From Rossellomorea vietnamensis (lineage in GTDB: Bacteria > Bacillota > Bacilli > Bacillales > Bacillaceae_B), in contig NZ_CP104558.1 in the NCBI RefSeq assembly GCF_025398035.1, positions 248,001 through 312,000 of the forward strand: a DNA stretch of 64,000 nt, read 5' to 3'. The notes beneath the pieces are model-generated. The model was not told where the DNA came from. It saw only the letters and a program-made list of their open reading frames with translations, and did not search any database. This document shows, piece after piece, positions 9,494 to 17,067 of this stretch; positions within the stretch are counted from its first letter, which is position 1; the number at the start of each line of letters is the position of its first letter. Made by a program: the position numbers and the translations under genes.

Positions 9494-9568
9494 TAAAAAG
9501 CAAAGCTCTTTTCGCAGACTGACTTTAATAACTGGATCTTCAAATGCTCTGTCAATTAGTACATGGTG

Positions 9569-9687
9569 GATGGTGAGGGGAACTGCTTCGCTTTCCGTGG
9601 ACGTTCGGCCAAGCCTCCTCAGCTTTCGCTTCCGGGGTCTTGGCACGCCCGTTTTCCACAGGAGTCTACGCAGTTCCCCTCACCATC
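9569..9687 (-). repeat. Structured intergenic repeat, copy 1
   Basis: This is one of four related 120-140 bp elements in the window. The ends form a perfect 18-bp stem (9569-9586 with 9670-9687; GATGGTGAGGGGAACTGC and its complement). An inner six-bp stem pairs 9608-9613 (GCCAAG) with 9639-9644 (CTTGGC). The conserved core words GACTCC, AAGACCCC, GAGGAGG and GGAAAGCGA read on the minus strand. The outer stem sequence is unlike that of the other copies yet fully paired. No protein-coding gene overlaps it. Confidence 0.85.
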
Positions 9688-9820
9688 TAAATAAGACTTG
9701 TTAGACAGAGCTATCAAAATGACAGGTGTGAAATATGATGATCTCAGCTTTAGTAGCTAAAATTGGCTGTTGAAAAAAACGTGCAGGTTTTTAGAGTATT
9801 TAGAAATGCATACACAGAAA

Positions 9821-9947
9821 GTTGATTGGAGCGGAAGGTGCTCGACTCCGACGGGAATAGCGGGAAAGTTGAGACCCCGCAGGGCTTTAGCCCGAGGAGG
9901 CTCAACTCACGCCCCGCGGAAAGCGAGCACCTGCAGCGGAAATCAAC
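9821..9947 (+). repeat. Structured intergenic repeat, copy 2
   Basis: GTTGATT (9821-9827) pairs with AATCAAC (9941-9947). Inside it AGGTGCTCG pairs with CGAGCACCT (9836-9844 / 9924-9932), then GTTGAG (9868-9873) with CTCAAC (9901-9906), with a GGGCT-TT-AGCCC tip (9882-9893). The motif GGAGCGGAA occurs at the left shoulder and a GCAGCGGAA variant at the right one. The element faces copy 1 across about 130 bp. The rest of 9498-10127 shows no gene. Confidence 0.88.
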
Positions 9948-10127
9948 CAGCACTTCCCCTTTAATAGAAAAAATTATTAAAGTTCACCATAAGCTGATTG
10001 ATTCGTTTTTTGGTCATTTCATGTAAACATTTCTTACCCTAAAGAAAAGATAGTCAGGGATTTCGTGTATACCGATATGATTGTTATTGCATATCATATA
10101 AAAAAGGCGATTAAGGGTGAGGGGAGA

Positions 10128-10787
10128 ATGAAGAAACGAAAAGAGCCTAGATTCAGAGTTGGGGAAACGGTAGTCGTCACAATTTATGGTACCGTCGGGA
10201 AAATCACAGACATTAAAAAGATTGACGGAGAGTTTTTATATGAGGTCAATGAAAGTGAAGGGTTATTCAAGGAAAAAGCATTAGAACTGCTTGATTCTTA
10301 TGATGGATATATTTTTGAACAGGAACAGATCGATATTGAATACAAATTTCTGTTTGGTGACCTTGTCCTTGTAAAGGGATACGAAGAGGATCTCTTTAAA
10401 GTGGTGGGTTTCAGAACAGAGATATGGCGATATAAAGATGATGCATGGGAAGACGTGATCTATGAATTAATGAGGATCACGGATGGGGAGTGGCTGGAGG
10501 CGGACGAAGATGAAATTACCCTGGTTGCCGATGAAGAGCAGGCGGAAGCTTTCATAAAAAAATATGGATTTGTCTTCCCGCAAAAAAAAGAAGGTAAATC
10601 CAAATCGCTCCATTCACCTGCATTTCCAAAGCCAACCTGGATTGATCAGCTCCTTGATCATTACAATGACTACAAAACACTGTATCTATTATTCAATGAT
10701 AGTAAATACAAGAATAAAATGGATTATGTGTTAGAACAGTTGAAGAATCATACAAATACACAGTCCATCGTCAAAGAGAAGGAATAA
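10128..10787 (+). CDS. yodN: YodN-like hypothetical protein
   Basis: A 219-residue acidic soluble protein of unknown function. Its first half contains two short beta-rich repeats with GETVVV..YGTVGKITDI (about 10-30) and GDLVLVKGYEEDLFKVVGF (about 80-100), suggesting small SH3-like or tudor-like barrels; the C-terminus is helical. It corresponds by position and size to B. subtilis yodN, next to yozE and yozD. The start ATG 10128 follows GAGGGGAG. Its last 17 bases overlap a short gene on the other strand. Confidence 0.75.
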   Translation: MKKRKEPRFRVGETVVVTIYGTVGKITDIKKIDGEFLYEVNESEGLFKEKALELLDSYDGYIFEQEQIDIEYKFLFGDLVLVKGYEEDLFKVVGFRTEIWRYKDDAWEDVIYELMRITDGEWLEADEDEITLVADEEQAEAFIKKYGFVFPQKKEGKSKSLHSPAFPKPTWIDQLLDHYNDYKTLYLLFNDSKYKNKMDYVLEQLKNHTNTQSIVKEKE

Positions 10788-10941
10788 GCCACATAATATA
10801 TAGAAAAACCGGGACGCTTATGACCAGGAATGATAATAGTATGACACGAAGGATCCATTGCATGCCTGAAACAATGATCCCTTCTCCATTCTCCAGGTCT
10901 CTTACCATCGATTTCGTTTTTTGGGTAAATGTATGTAACAT
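10771..10941 (-). CDS. Small single-pass membrane protein (56 aa)
   Basis: A short minus-strand reading frame begins with ATG 10941, preceded by GAGGAGC at good spacing, and ends at 10771, overlapping the end of yodN tail to tail. The product is 56 residues, with a hydrophilic N-terminal half and one hydrophobic segment (about 29-50) ending in an IMWLIPSL tail. I do not recognise a family. The ribosome site and membrane segment make it a credible gene, but it may be strain- or genus-specific. Confidence 0.5.
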   Translation of the reverse strand: MLHTFTQKTKSMVRDLENGEGIIVSGMQWILRVILLSFLVISVPVFLYIMWLIPSL

Positions 10942-11065
10942 ATTATCGCTCCTCTACCTTTGATGATAAAGTCTATGCTTGTCTTTAAAGTGTTATGAAA
11001 ACTTTTTTTTTCTGGCATAACCGGGATAGTATTATCATAAATTGAGAATCAAAGGGGGCGATCAC

Positions 11066-11242
11066 ATGCGGGAGATAGAAGTCTTTATCGACACCGAGGA
11101 AATTGCTGAGTTCTTTATGAAAGAACTGATCCAAAGAGGATATGCACCATCAGAAGATGAGCTGGAAGAAATAGCGGACATCACATTCGAGTATCTGATT
11201 GCCAAATGTATCATTGATGAAGAATGGGAAGATGAGGTTTAG
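11066..11242 (+). CDS. yozD: YozD family protein
   Basis: A 58-residue acidic protein with the pattern EVFIDTEEIAEFF...RGYAPSEDELEEIADITFEYL, which I recognise as YozD of Bacillus. The start ATG 11066 follows AAAGGGGGCG and reproduces the family length. Gene order yozE-yodN-yozD matches B. subtilis. The function is unknown; the sequence predicts two helices. Confidence 0.85.
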   Translation: MREIEVFIDTEEIAEFFMKELIQRGYAPSEDELEEIADITFEYLIAKCIIDEEWEDEV

Positions 11243-11301
11243 ATTCTATTCACCCATCGATCTGGATTTCAATTAGTATGCCAACGACCATTCATATAAC
11301 A

Positions 11302-11374
11302 GGGATTGACTCTGGTGTGTCTCCCAGACCTTCATTTATGGAGGAAGGGGGGCACATTATTTTGAGTCAATCCC
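11302..11374. terminator. Convergent terminator between yozD and yppC-like gene
   Basis: GGGATTGACTC (11302-11312) is complementary to GAGTCAATCCC (11364-11374), which is followed by TTTTTAG. The loop is long (about 50 bases) and can form smaller hairpins. The right arm is also the last codons of the minus-strand gene. Confidence 0.55.
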
Positions 11375-12458
11375 TTTTTAGTTTCAAAAGAATAGTCGTT
11401 CTTGCTTTCCATTTACGGGTCATAGAGAAATGGTGAGGGTCAGTCATCGTCAAAAGGGGAGACATCACCTCAATCGGCTGCTCTCTAAACCAATCCGGCG
11501 ACGAAGGATCGTCATAATGAATATTTTCCCAGACAGCTCTTAGCTCGGGGCTGAATAAATGCTTTCTTTTCTTCACACTTGAGTAAATATGCGGCCAATA
11601 ATCTTCCCTGGATCCCGTATGAGGATGGTGAAGTGAGAAAGATAGTGCAGTGGGGTAAACATTCGGATGGAATAATACTCTATATAATTTCTTGCCTAAT
11701 TGAATTCTGCGATCCACTTTCTCAAAGTGGGAAACGGAAAGGCCTGCCAGGGAGGATGGGGACTGCTTGCCATAAGGGAAGAGGATGGAAGTGAATTCAA
11801 GCCGGTCCTGCAGGAAAAACTTCCACTTTTCAATTCCCATATTTAGATTTGGACTGGATAATATCTTGTTTTGAATCAGGTGCTGCTCATTCATAATGAG
11901 TGCGGTGGTCAACACAGGGTGATTCCCCGTCTTGAGATAATCTGCCCATAGCTTCCGCATGAATATTGAAACGTTGAACTTTTTCAGGAGGTGAAAGGAG
12001 TGGCGGCCGGTTAATTTCCAGTTTTCATAAAGTAATAGTTGAGGATACGCGTCTTCGAAGATCGCTGCATTACATCGTTCCAGGAACTCGAATAGAGATT
12101 GTTGTTCGGTGTGACTCATTACATGTGAGAGCAGATCGTTCTGGATATCTGTCATATGATAACCGGCATTTCTCGATACCATGTGGGCAAGAAAGGACCA
12201 GTGCAGTTCAGGGTGTTTTTTGAATATATCAAGATAGGAAGAAGTTCTTGTCAGGTTATTGACATTAGCTTTTTTCACTTTGATGAAAATTTGCTTGAAC
12301 AACGCTTGTTCTTCAGGAAAATAGACATCAGGGACCGGTTCCTGCTTCATTTCACGGTAAAGCCTGTAAACCGCCTGAACATCAAGAAGGGGGGACATAT
12401 TCGTATGTTTACCCGGTTTGAATAGGTTTGAGATGACTTGAAACGGTGAATAACCCAA
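11367..12458 (-). CDS. yppC: DUF2515 family protein (YppC-like)
   Basis: A 363-residue soluble protein rich in aromatic and basic residues, with no signal peptide or membrane segment. The overall pattern (KVKKANVNNLTRTSSYLDIFKKHPELHWSFLAHMVSRNAGYHMTDI) is that of the DUF2515 family represented by B. subtilis YppC, of unknown function. In B. subtilis yppC is not in the yod region, so this placement is a local rearrangement. The right arm of the convergent hairpin overlaps its stop. Confidence 0.8.
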   Translation of the reverse strand: MGYSPFQVISNLFKPGKHTNMSPLLDVQAVYRLYREMKQEPVPDVYFPEEQALFKQIFIKVKKANVNNLTRTSSYLDIFKKHPELHWSFLAHMVSRNAGYHMTDIQNDLLSHVMSHTEQQSLFEFLERCNAAIFEDAYPQLLLYENWKLTGRHSFHLLKKFNVSIFMRKLWADYLKTGNHPVLTTALIMNEQHLIQNKILSSPNLNMGIEKWKFFLQDRLEFTSILFPYGKQSPSSLAGLSVSHFEKVDRRIQLGKKLYRVLFHPNVYPTALSFSLHHPHTGSREDYWPHIYSSVKKRKHLFSPELRAVWENIHYDDPSSPDWFREQPIEVMSPLLTMTDPHHFSMTRKWKARTTILLKLKRD

Positions 12459-12824
12459 GTAATCACACCTCTCTCAAAAAAAAATGAAAAATATTCTCTC
12501 GTGTGAAACTAAACTTGAGGTGAATCGTATATAGATACATATAAAGAAACACTTCTTGATTTACGCCCTTACAAGAAGTTATTTTCTAATCACGTCCAAT
12601 ATGTCGGGAATGGATGGAATCCACCTGAAACTTTATCTCCCCCGCATCTTGAGGAATTGTTATAGCAAGAAGGAAAAAAGTGTTTGGTGGAAGAATTCCT
12701 TAAAAGTAGATTTATAATCTTGAAATGAAGGGACGAAGACTATCATGTAGGCTCTGAGTCTAGCGGGGATTTATTAAAGTGGATTGAAATAGTACACAAA
12801 CAATATACGAGGAGGAATTTTCAT
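12459..12824 (+). other. Gene-poor stretch upstream of spo0M with a possible coding remnant
   Basis: No complete gene is visible. One plus-strand frame is open for about 45 codons (near 12523-12666, ending TAG) and reads like real protein, with YKETLLDLRPYKK then VGNGWNPPETLSPPHLEELL, but it has no start codon and an upstream stop. It may be the tail of a decayed gene. The 3' part should hold the spo0M promoter; I could not identify a clear SigH or SigW element. Confidence 0.35.
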
Positions 12825-13595
12825 ATGTCATTTTTTAATAAAGTATTTGCTTCAATCGGTATTGGAGCAGCCACAGTGGATACGAAATTGGAGAAATCGA
12901 GCTACGTTGCAGGGGAGACGGTAAACGGGGTGGTGGAAATTACGGGAGGAAGTACGGAGCAGAGTATCGATGCCATCTATCTAACCCTTTTCACTACATA
13001 TATCCGTGAATCGGATGACAAGAAATATACAGATTACGCCCCGATTCAGAAGGTGCAAATATCCAATCCATTCTCCGTTTTGGAAAATGAAAAAAAAGAA
13101 TTTCCCTTTACCTTCACCCTTCCCTTCGAAACCCCGATCACATATGGGAACACGAGGGTATGGGTAGCCACAGGGGTCGATATCAAAAATGCAGTGGATC
13201 CAAAAGACAAAGACTATATTGAAATCGTGCCGAATCAGTTGACGAATGCCGTCCTGACTTCTGTACAGGAACTCGGCTTCAGAATTCGAACAGTGGAATG
13301 TGAAGAGGCGCCGAAACGTTTCAGAGGGAGATATCCTTTTATTCAGGAGTTTGAGTTTGTACCGGTAAATGGACCATATCAGCGTAAATTGGATGAACTT
13401 GAAGTGATGTTCCTGAATCAAACGGAAGACCGGGTGGAACTGCTTCTGGAAGTGGACAGACGGGCGAGGGGACTGGGTGGGTTCCTGGCTGAGGCTCTCG
13501 AAATGGATGAATCCATGGTCAGACTGACCATAAGCTCTTCCGATGTTCCCCGTTTAGGAGTGAAACTTCAACAAGCCATCGACAAATTTGCGTGA
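12825..13595 (+). CDS. spo0M: Sporulation control protein Spo0M
   Basis: A 256-residue arrestin-like protein with the Spo0M N-terminus MSFFNKVFASIGIGAATVDT and a two-lobed beta-sandwich fold. In B. subtilis Spo0M modulates early sporulation and cell division. The length equals the family norm and AGGAGGAATTTTCAT precedes the ATG. It stands alone, between the yppC-like gene and yodL, with its own upstream region. Confidence 0.93.
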   Translation: MSFFNKVFASIGIGAATVDTKLEKSSYVAGETVNGVVEITGGSTEQSIDAIYLTLFTTYIRESDDKKYTDYAPIQKVQISNPFSVLENEKKEFPFTFTLPFETPITYGNTRVWVATGVDIKNAVDPKDKDYIEIVPNQLTNAVLTSVQELGFRIRTVECEEAPKRFRGRYPFIQEFEFVPVNGPYQRKLDELEVMFLNQTEDRVELLLEVDRRARGLGGFLAEALEMDESMVRLTISSSDVPRLGVKLQQAIDKFA

Positions 13596-13692
13596 AAAAT
13601 TCCATTCGACAAAGATTCCCATGATTCTGTGAAGGATTCGACACGCTGTTTGTGTAATTGTATGAGTACAACATAATGACGGAGGGGTGCTC

Positions 13693-14013
13693 ATGCCTTT
13701 ACTTGAAAAAATCATACGTCCAAAGCTCTTGAGATCGACCTATGACGTGACTATTTTCCAAACCCCTAATTATGGGGAGGATAAAGGTTACGAAAAGGTT
13801 TATCGTATCTCGGTTGAAGCAAATAATCATGAAGAAGCCCTGTATCAGACATTCAGAACGTTTAATGTACCAGACTTGGTTCCAAAGGATTATCAAGGCA
13901 GATATATTGCTACACGAGACATCGTTTTCATTGATGAAGGACGGAGGGGCCATCATTATTATCGGCTGCAGCCAAATGGCTGGAAGCGGGTGAACCGGAT
14001 CGTCATTCATTAG
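13693..14013 (+). CDS. yodL: YodL, MreB-acting sporulation protein
   Basis: A 106-residue protein with the YodL pattern YDVTIFQTPNYGEDKGY ... FIDEGRRGHHYYRLQPNGWKRVNRI. B. subtilis YodL is produced during sporulation and alters cell width through MreB. ATG 13693 is chosen: GGAGGGG (13681-13687) gives good spacing, while the in-frame GTG at 13687 overlaps that site. A strong terminator follows. Confidence 0.88.
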   Translation: MPLLEKIIRPKLLRSTYDVTIFQTPNYGEDKGYEKVYRISVEANNHEEALYQTFRTFNVPDLVPKDYQGRYIATRDIVFIDEGRRGHHYYRLQPNGWKRVNRIVIH

Positions 14014-14030
14014 ATAAAGTACCATTTGAA

Positions 14031-14075
14031 AAAGGAAAGAATCTGCCTCATAGGGTGGATTCTTTCCTTTTTTAT
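14031..14075. terminator. Terminator after yodL
   Basis: AAAGGAAAGAATC (14031-14043) pairs with GATTCTTTCCTTT (14058-14070) followed by T residues. The A/T tracts on both sides also let it serve the small minus-strand gene ending at 14082. Confidence 0.92.
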
Positions 14076-14081
14076 GAGTCC

Positions 14082-14225
14082 TCACATATTATGTCCAGGA
14101 CCATTTTTTCTATTTAGACCTGTGTTCTCTTTCCCGTGTGCATTATGCTCGGCATCCAATGCTTCTTTCGGGATATGATTATTTTTCTTAGGGGCATTGA
14201 TTCTATTTCGGTGCTTTTTTCCCAT
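14082..14225 (-). CDS. Small basic hydrophilic protein (47 aa), possible spore peptide
   Basis: A minus-strand frame from ATG 14225 (GGGGGAC upstream) to 14082 encodes 47 residues, very rich in Lys, Asn, His and Gly, starting MGKKHRNRINAPKKNN and ending NGPGHNM. Size, charge and lack of hydrophobic residues resemble minor small acid-soluble spore proteins such as the SspL/N/P group, but I cannot match it to one. It lies 17 bases downstream of the next entry and convergent to yodL, a sporulation gene. Confidence 0.55.
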   Translation of the reverse strand: MGKKHRNRINAPKKNNHIPKEALDAEHNAHGKENTGLNRKNGPGHNM

Positions 14226-14242
14226 CGATGTGTCCCCCTTTT

Positions 14243-14365
14243 TTATGATTTAAGTTTTTCTGTTCTTGAAGAAGTTGGTTGTGTCCCCGACCGGGTAGAA
14301 GGGTTGGTTTCATTTGCATGTTGTACGGCTTGCTTCAGTTTTTTGCTCATTTGTTCTTTTGCCAT
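14243..14365 (-). CDS. Small hydrophilic protein (40 aa), unknown
   Basis: ATG 14365 preceded by AAGGAG opens a 40-residue frame ending at 14243. The product is Lys/Gln/Ser/Thr-rich with an amphipathic first helix (MAKEQMSKKLKQAVQHANE) and a disordered tail. It is followed after 17 bases by the 47-residue gene with its own GGGGGAC ribosome site, so the two form a tiny operon. I do not recognise the family. Confidence 0.55.
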   Translation of the reverse strand: MAKEQMSKKLKQAVQHANETNPSTRSGTQPTSSRTEKLKS

Positions 14366-14497
14366 GGTTTTATCACTCCTTCTGCCTTTATTTTGACCCC
14401 TCATTCATCGTTCTATCCTTCCATTTCCTAGCGTTGCATATGTCCGGAAAAAGAATTACAATGGTCTTTCAACAGTCTTGATAGGAGGAATAGTTTA

Positions 14498-15202
14498 GTG
14501 AGTATACATATCAATGCAAAAGAAAACGAAATTGCAGAAACAGTTCTTTTACCTGGGGATCCACTTAGAGCGAAGTATATTGCAGAAACGTTCTTAGAAG
14601 ATGTAACATGCTACAACGAAGTCCGAAATATGTTTGGATACACGGGAACGTACAAAGGAAAAAGAATTTCGGTGCAGGGAACTGGCATGGGTGTTCCGTC
14701 GATTTCAATTTATATCAATGAATTGATGCAAAGTTATAACGTTCAGAACCTGATTCGTGTCGGTACATGTGGAGCCATTCAAAAGGACGTCAAAGTACGT
14801 GACGTCATCCTGGCCATGACATCGTCCACTGATTCTCAAATGAATAAACTAACGTTCAACGGGATCGATTATTCTCCTACGGCGAACTTCGATCTTTTAA
14901 AACGGGCATACGATGCAGGGGTAGAAAAAGGACTTAATCTGAAAGTCGGAAACGTATTCACAGCCGATATGTTCTACAATGACAATGCGGAGCATGAAAA
15001 GTGGGCTCAATATGGTATCCTGGCCATTGAGATGGAAACGTCCGCCCTTTACACATTGGCAGCCAAATATGGTCGAAATGCCCTTTCGGTTCTGACTGTA
15101 AGCGACCATATCCTGACAGGGGAAGAAACTTCTTCAGAAGAGCGTCAGACGACTTTCAATGAAATGATTGAAGTGGCTTTAGAAGCGGCCATTCAAGATT
15201 AA
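14498..15202 (+). CDS. deoD: Purine-nucleoside phosphorylase DeoD
   Basis: This 234-residue hexameric-type phosphorylase cleaves purine (deoxy)nucleosides with phosphate to base and (deoxy)ribose 1-phosphate. Motifs are [13 protein letters not shown] (phosphate site), VGTCGAIQ, and MEMETSALY near the ribose site. A GTG start at 14498 is set by AGGAGGAATAGTTTA. Length and sequence are typical of B. subtilis DeoD, and the neighbours yodL and yodJ are the same. Confidence 0.96.
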   Translation: MSIHINAKENEIAETVLLPGDPLRAKYIAETFLEDVTCYNEVRNMFGYTGTYKGKRISVQGTGMGVPSISIYINELMQSYNVQNLIRVGTCGAIQKDVKVRDVILAMTSSTDSQMNKLTFNGIDYSPTANFDLLKRAYDAGVEKGLNLKVGNVFTADMFYNDNAEHEKWAQYGILAIEMETSALYTLAAKYGRNALSVLTVSDHILTGEETSSEERQTTFNEMIEVALEAAIQD

Positions 15203-15219
15203 TTCATAAAGGCAATAGA

Positions 15220-15264
15220 AAAAAACTGCTTACAATCCCTAGTCGGGTTTATAGGCAGTTTTTC
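15220..15264 (+). terminator. Terminator after deoD
   Basis: AAAAACTGC and GCAGTTTTT flank a 20-base loop region, ending in a T tract, 18 bases after the deoD stop. Confidence 0.8.
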
Positions 15265-15350
15265 ATTATGTGAAGTTTCTCCTGCTTACATATTGTCCCG
15301 GGCATGGTAAGATGGAGAATGGAACCATTATAGAGAAACTAGGTGAAAGT

Positions 15351-16196
15351 ATGAAAAAGATCATCTTCATAACTGCTGCCTCCCTGGTTTTATTATCAGG
15401 TTGTTCGCAAGTGGAAGAGTGGTCAGACGAATTATTTGGCCAAAAGCAGCAAGAGACAAAGGAAAAGGAACCAAAGGTTCAAACGCCTGACAACGGGCAG
15501 GATGAACAAGCATTGCCGGAACAGCAGCCTGCCGAAGAAGCGGTTCCTAAAGAGCTGCAATTAGAGTCCCAATACTTCAATGACGTAAAAGTTGTGGACG
15601 GAAAGCAGGTTATTCAAAATCCCTCCAATTTATTAGCATTGGTAAATAAGGAATATGCTTTAGATGAATACAAACCTGCCGATCTGGTCCGACCAAACGT
15701 TCCATTCGTATTCGGGGATCAGGACCTTGAAAAAGCGCACCTCCGTAAAGAAGCGGCAGACCAGTTGGAAAAGATGTTCGCAGATGCCAAAGCGGGAGGG
15801 GTATTCCTGACAGCAATTTCAGGTTACCGTTCATACGAGTACCAAAAAATGCTCCTGGACAGGGAAATAGCCCAATTCGGTGAAGAAAAGGCGGTCATGG
15901 CCGTTGCGCCTCCGGGACAAAGTGAGCACCAATCAGGATTGGCTATGGATATTTCCAGTCAAAGTAACCAATTCCAAGTGAATATAGAATTCGCTGATAC
16001 GAAAGAAGGAAAATGGCTGGCAGAGAACGCATATAAGTACGGGTTCATTCTTCGCTATCCCGAAGATAAGGTGTCCATTACACAGTATCAATATGAACCT
16101 TGGCACTTTAGATATGTCGGAATGGAAGCCGCTAAAGTAATTCATGAAAACGATTGGACACTTGAGGAATACTTTAAAAACGTAAAGAAAATCTAA
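15351..16196 (+). CDS. yodJ: D-Ala-D-Ala carboxypeptidase lipoprotein (YodJ, VanY family)
   Basis: This 281-residue lipoprotein is a zinc peptidase of the M15B/VanY family trimming the terminal D-Ala of peptidoglycan stem peptides outside the membrane. It has a lipobox LLSGC at residues 17-21, a Glu/Gln/Pro-rich linker to about residue 75, then the catalytic domain with SGYRSYEYQ, SEHQSGLAMDI (His and Asp zinc ligands) and EPWHFRYVG (catalytic Glu and third ligand His). The start is ATG 15351 with AGGTGA upstream; the longer frame from 15270 would bury the signal peptide. Confidence 0.93.
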   Translation: MKKIIFITAASLVLLSGCSQVEEWSDELFGQKQQETKEKEPKVQTPDNGQDEQALPEQQPAEEAVPKELQLESQYFNDVKVVDGKQVIQNPSNLLALVNKEYALDEYKPADLVRPNVPFVFGDQDLEKAHLRKEAADQLEKMFADAKAGGVFLTAISGYRSYEYQKMLLDREIAQFGEEKAVMAVAPPGQSEHQSGLAMDISSQSNQFQVNIEFADTKEGKWLAENAYKYGFILRYPEDKVSITQYQYEPWHFRYVGMEAAKVIHENDWTLEEYFKNVKKI

Positions 16197-16201
16197 TGTT
16201 G

Positions 16202-16238
16202 AAAAAGGGTCAGGGCCTATGGTTCCTGACCCTTTTTT
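16202..16238 (+). terminator. Terminator after yodJ
   Basis: AAAAGGGTCAGG pairs with CCTGACCCTTTT around a ten-base loop and runs into T residues. Confidence 0.92.
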
Positions 16239-16374
16239 AGATGGGGATTTAAGGATATCAAGGTCTATCTGCTTTTAAAGTCGACGAATTCCGTTCCGCT
16301 TTGTTCTCTTTTATTACATTTCCACATACAACAGTAATAAGGGATGTCCAATTTGGAATGGGTGGGTGGATGGT

Positions 16375-16962
16375 ATGATGAGAGTGTTCAGTATAATCAT
16401 CATTGGCAGTATTTTCGTCGGTATAGGCATCAATCTATTTTTCGTCCCCCATCATTTTCTCGATGGGGGCATGATCGGGATCGGTTTGATTGCCCACTAT
16501 TGGCTCGGTGTGAAACCAGGTCTTACCATCATCCTTCTGAGTATCCCCCTTTATCTGCTTGCATTCTTTAAAGATCGAATCCTTTTTTATAACAGTATAC
16601 ACGGGCTATGGTTGTCCTCTTTAATGATCGATTATTTTTATCATTGGCATACCCTCTTACATCTTCCGCCACTATTAAGTGCTTTTTTGGGCGGTGCTTT
16701 TGTCGGGATCGGAATCGGCCTCATGTTGAGGGGGAATTCTGCTACGGGTGGATCTGACTTATTGGCACAATTAATTGGAAAGAGTTTTGGATGGAATGTC
16801 GGTAAGTTGATCTTCGCCTTTGATAGCATCGTCCTTATAGCAGGATTCCCCATTATTGGGATGGGAGCATTTTTATATTCTTTGTTAGCTGTAAGCACGG
16901 TGGGGTTTTTTACGACGATTTTGACGCATTATAATGGGGAAGATGGATTTTCCTTTCGCTAA
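16375..16962 (+). CDS. YitT family integral membrane protein
   Basis: A 195-residue protein with about five membrane segments and the YitT-family motif NSATGGSDLLAQLI near residue 125, plus the early FFVPHHFLDGGMIGIGL stretch. It lacks the C-terminal soluble DUF2179 domain of many YitT proteins, so it is a short form. ATG 16375 is chosen over GTG 16366 because GGGTGGGTGG lies just upstream. The substrate or role of YitT proteins is not established. Confidence 0.82.
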   Translation: MMRVFSIIIIGSIFVGIGINLFFVPHHFLDGGMIGIGLIAHYWLGVKPGLTIILLSIPLYLLAFFKDRILFYNSIHGLWLSSLMIDYFYHWHTLLHLPPLLSAFLGGAFVGIGIGLMLRGNSATGGSDLLAQLIGKSFGWNVGKLIFAFDSIVLIAGFPIIGMGAFLYSLLAVSTVGFFTTILTHYNGEDGFSFR

Positions 16963-17067
16963 CATGGAAAAGCTGATAGAATGAAGAAGTTATGAGCTTA
17001 AGATTGCTCAGGGGAATGTTTCATGATATTCTAAACGAAAATTCACACAAGATACATAGCAACGAAA

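Noticed and set aside
9438-10026. Open frames of 64-88 residues around the repeats
   Set aside because: They run through the palindromic repeats and terminator; the open frames come from repeat sequence and have no ribosome sites.
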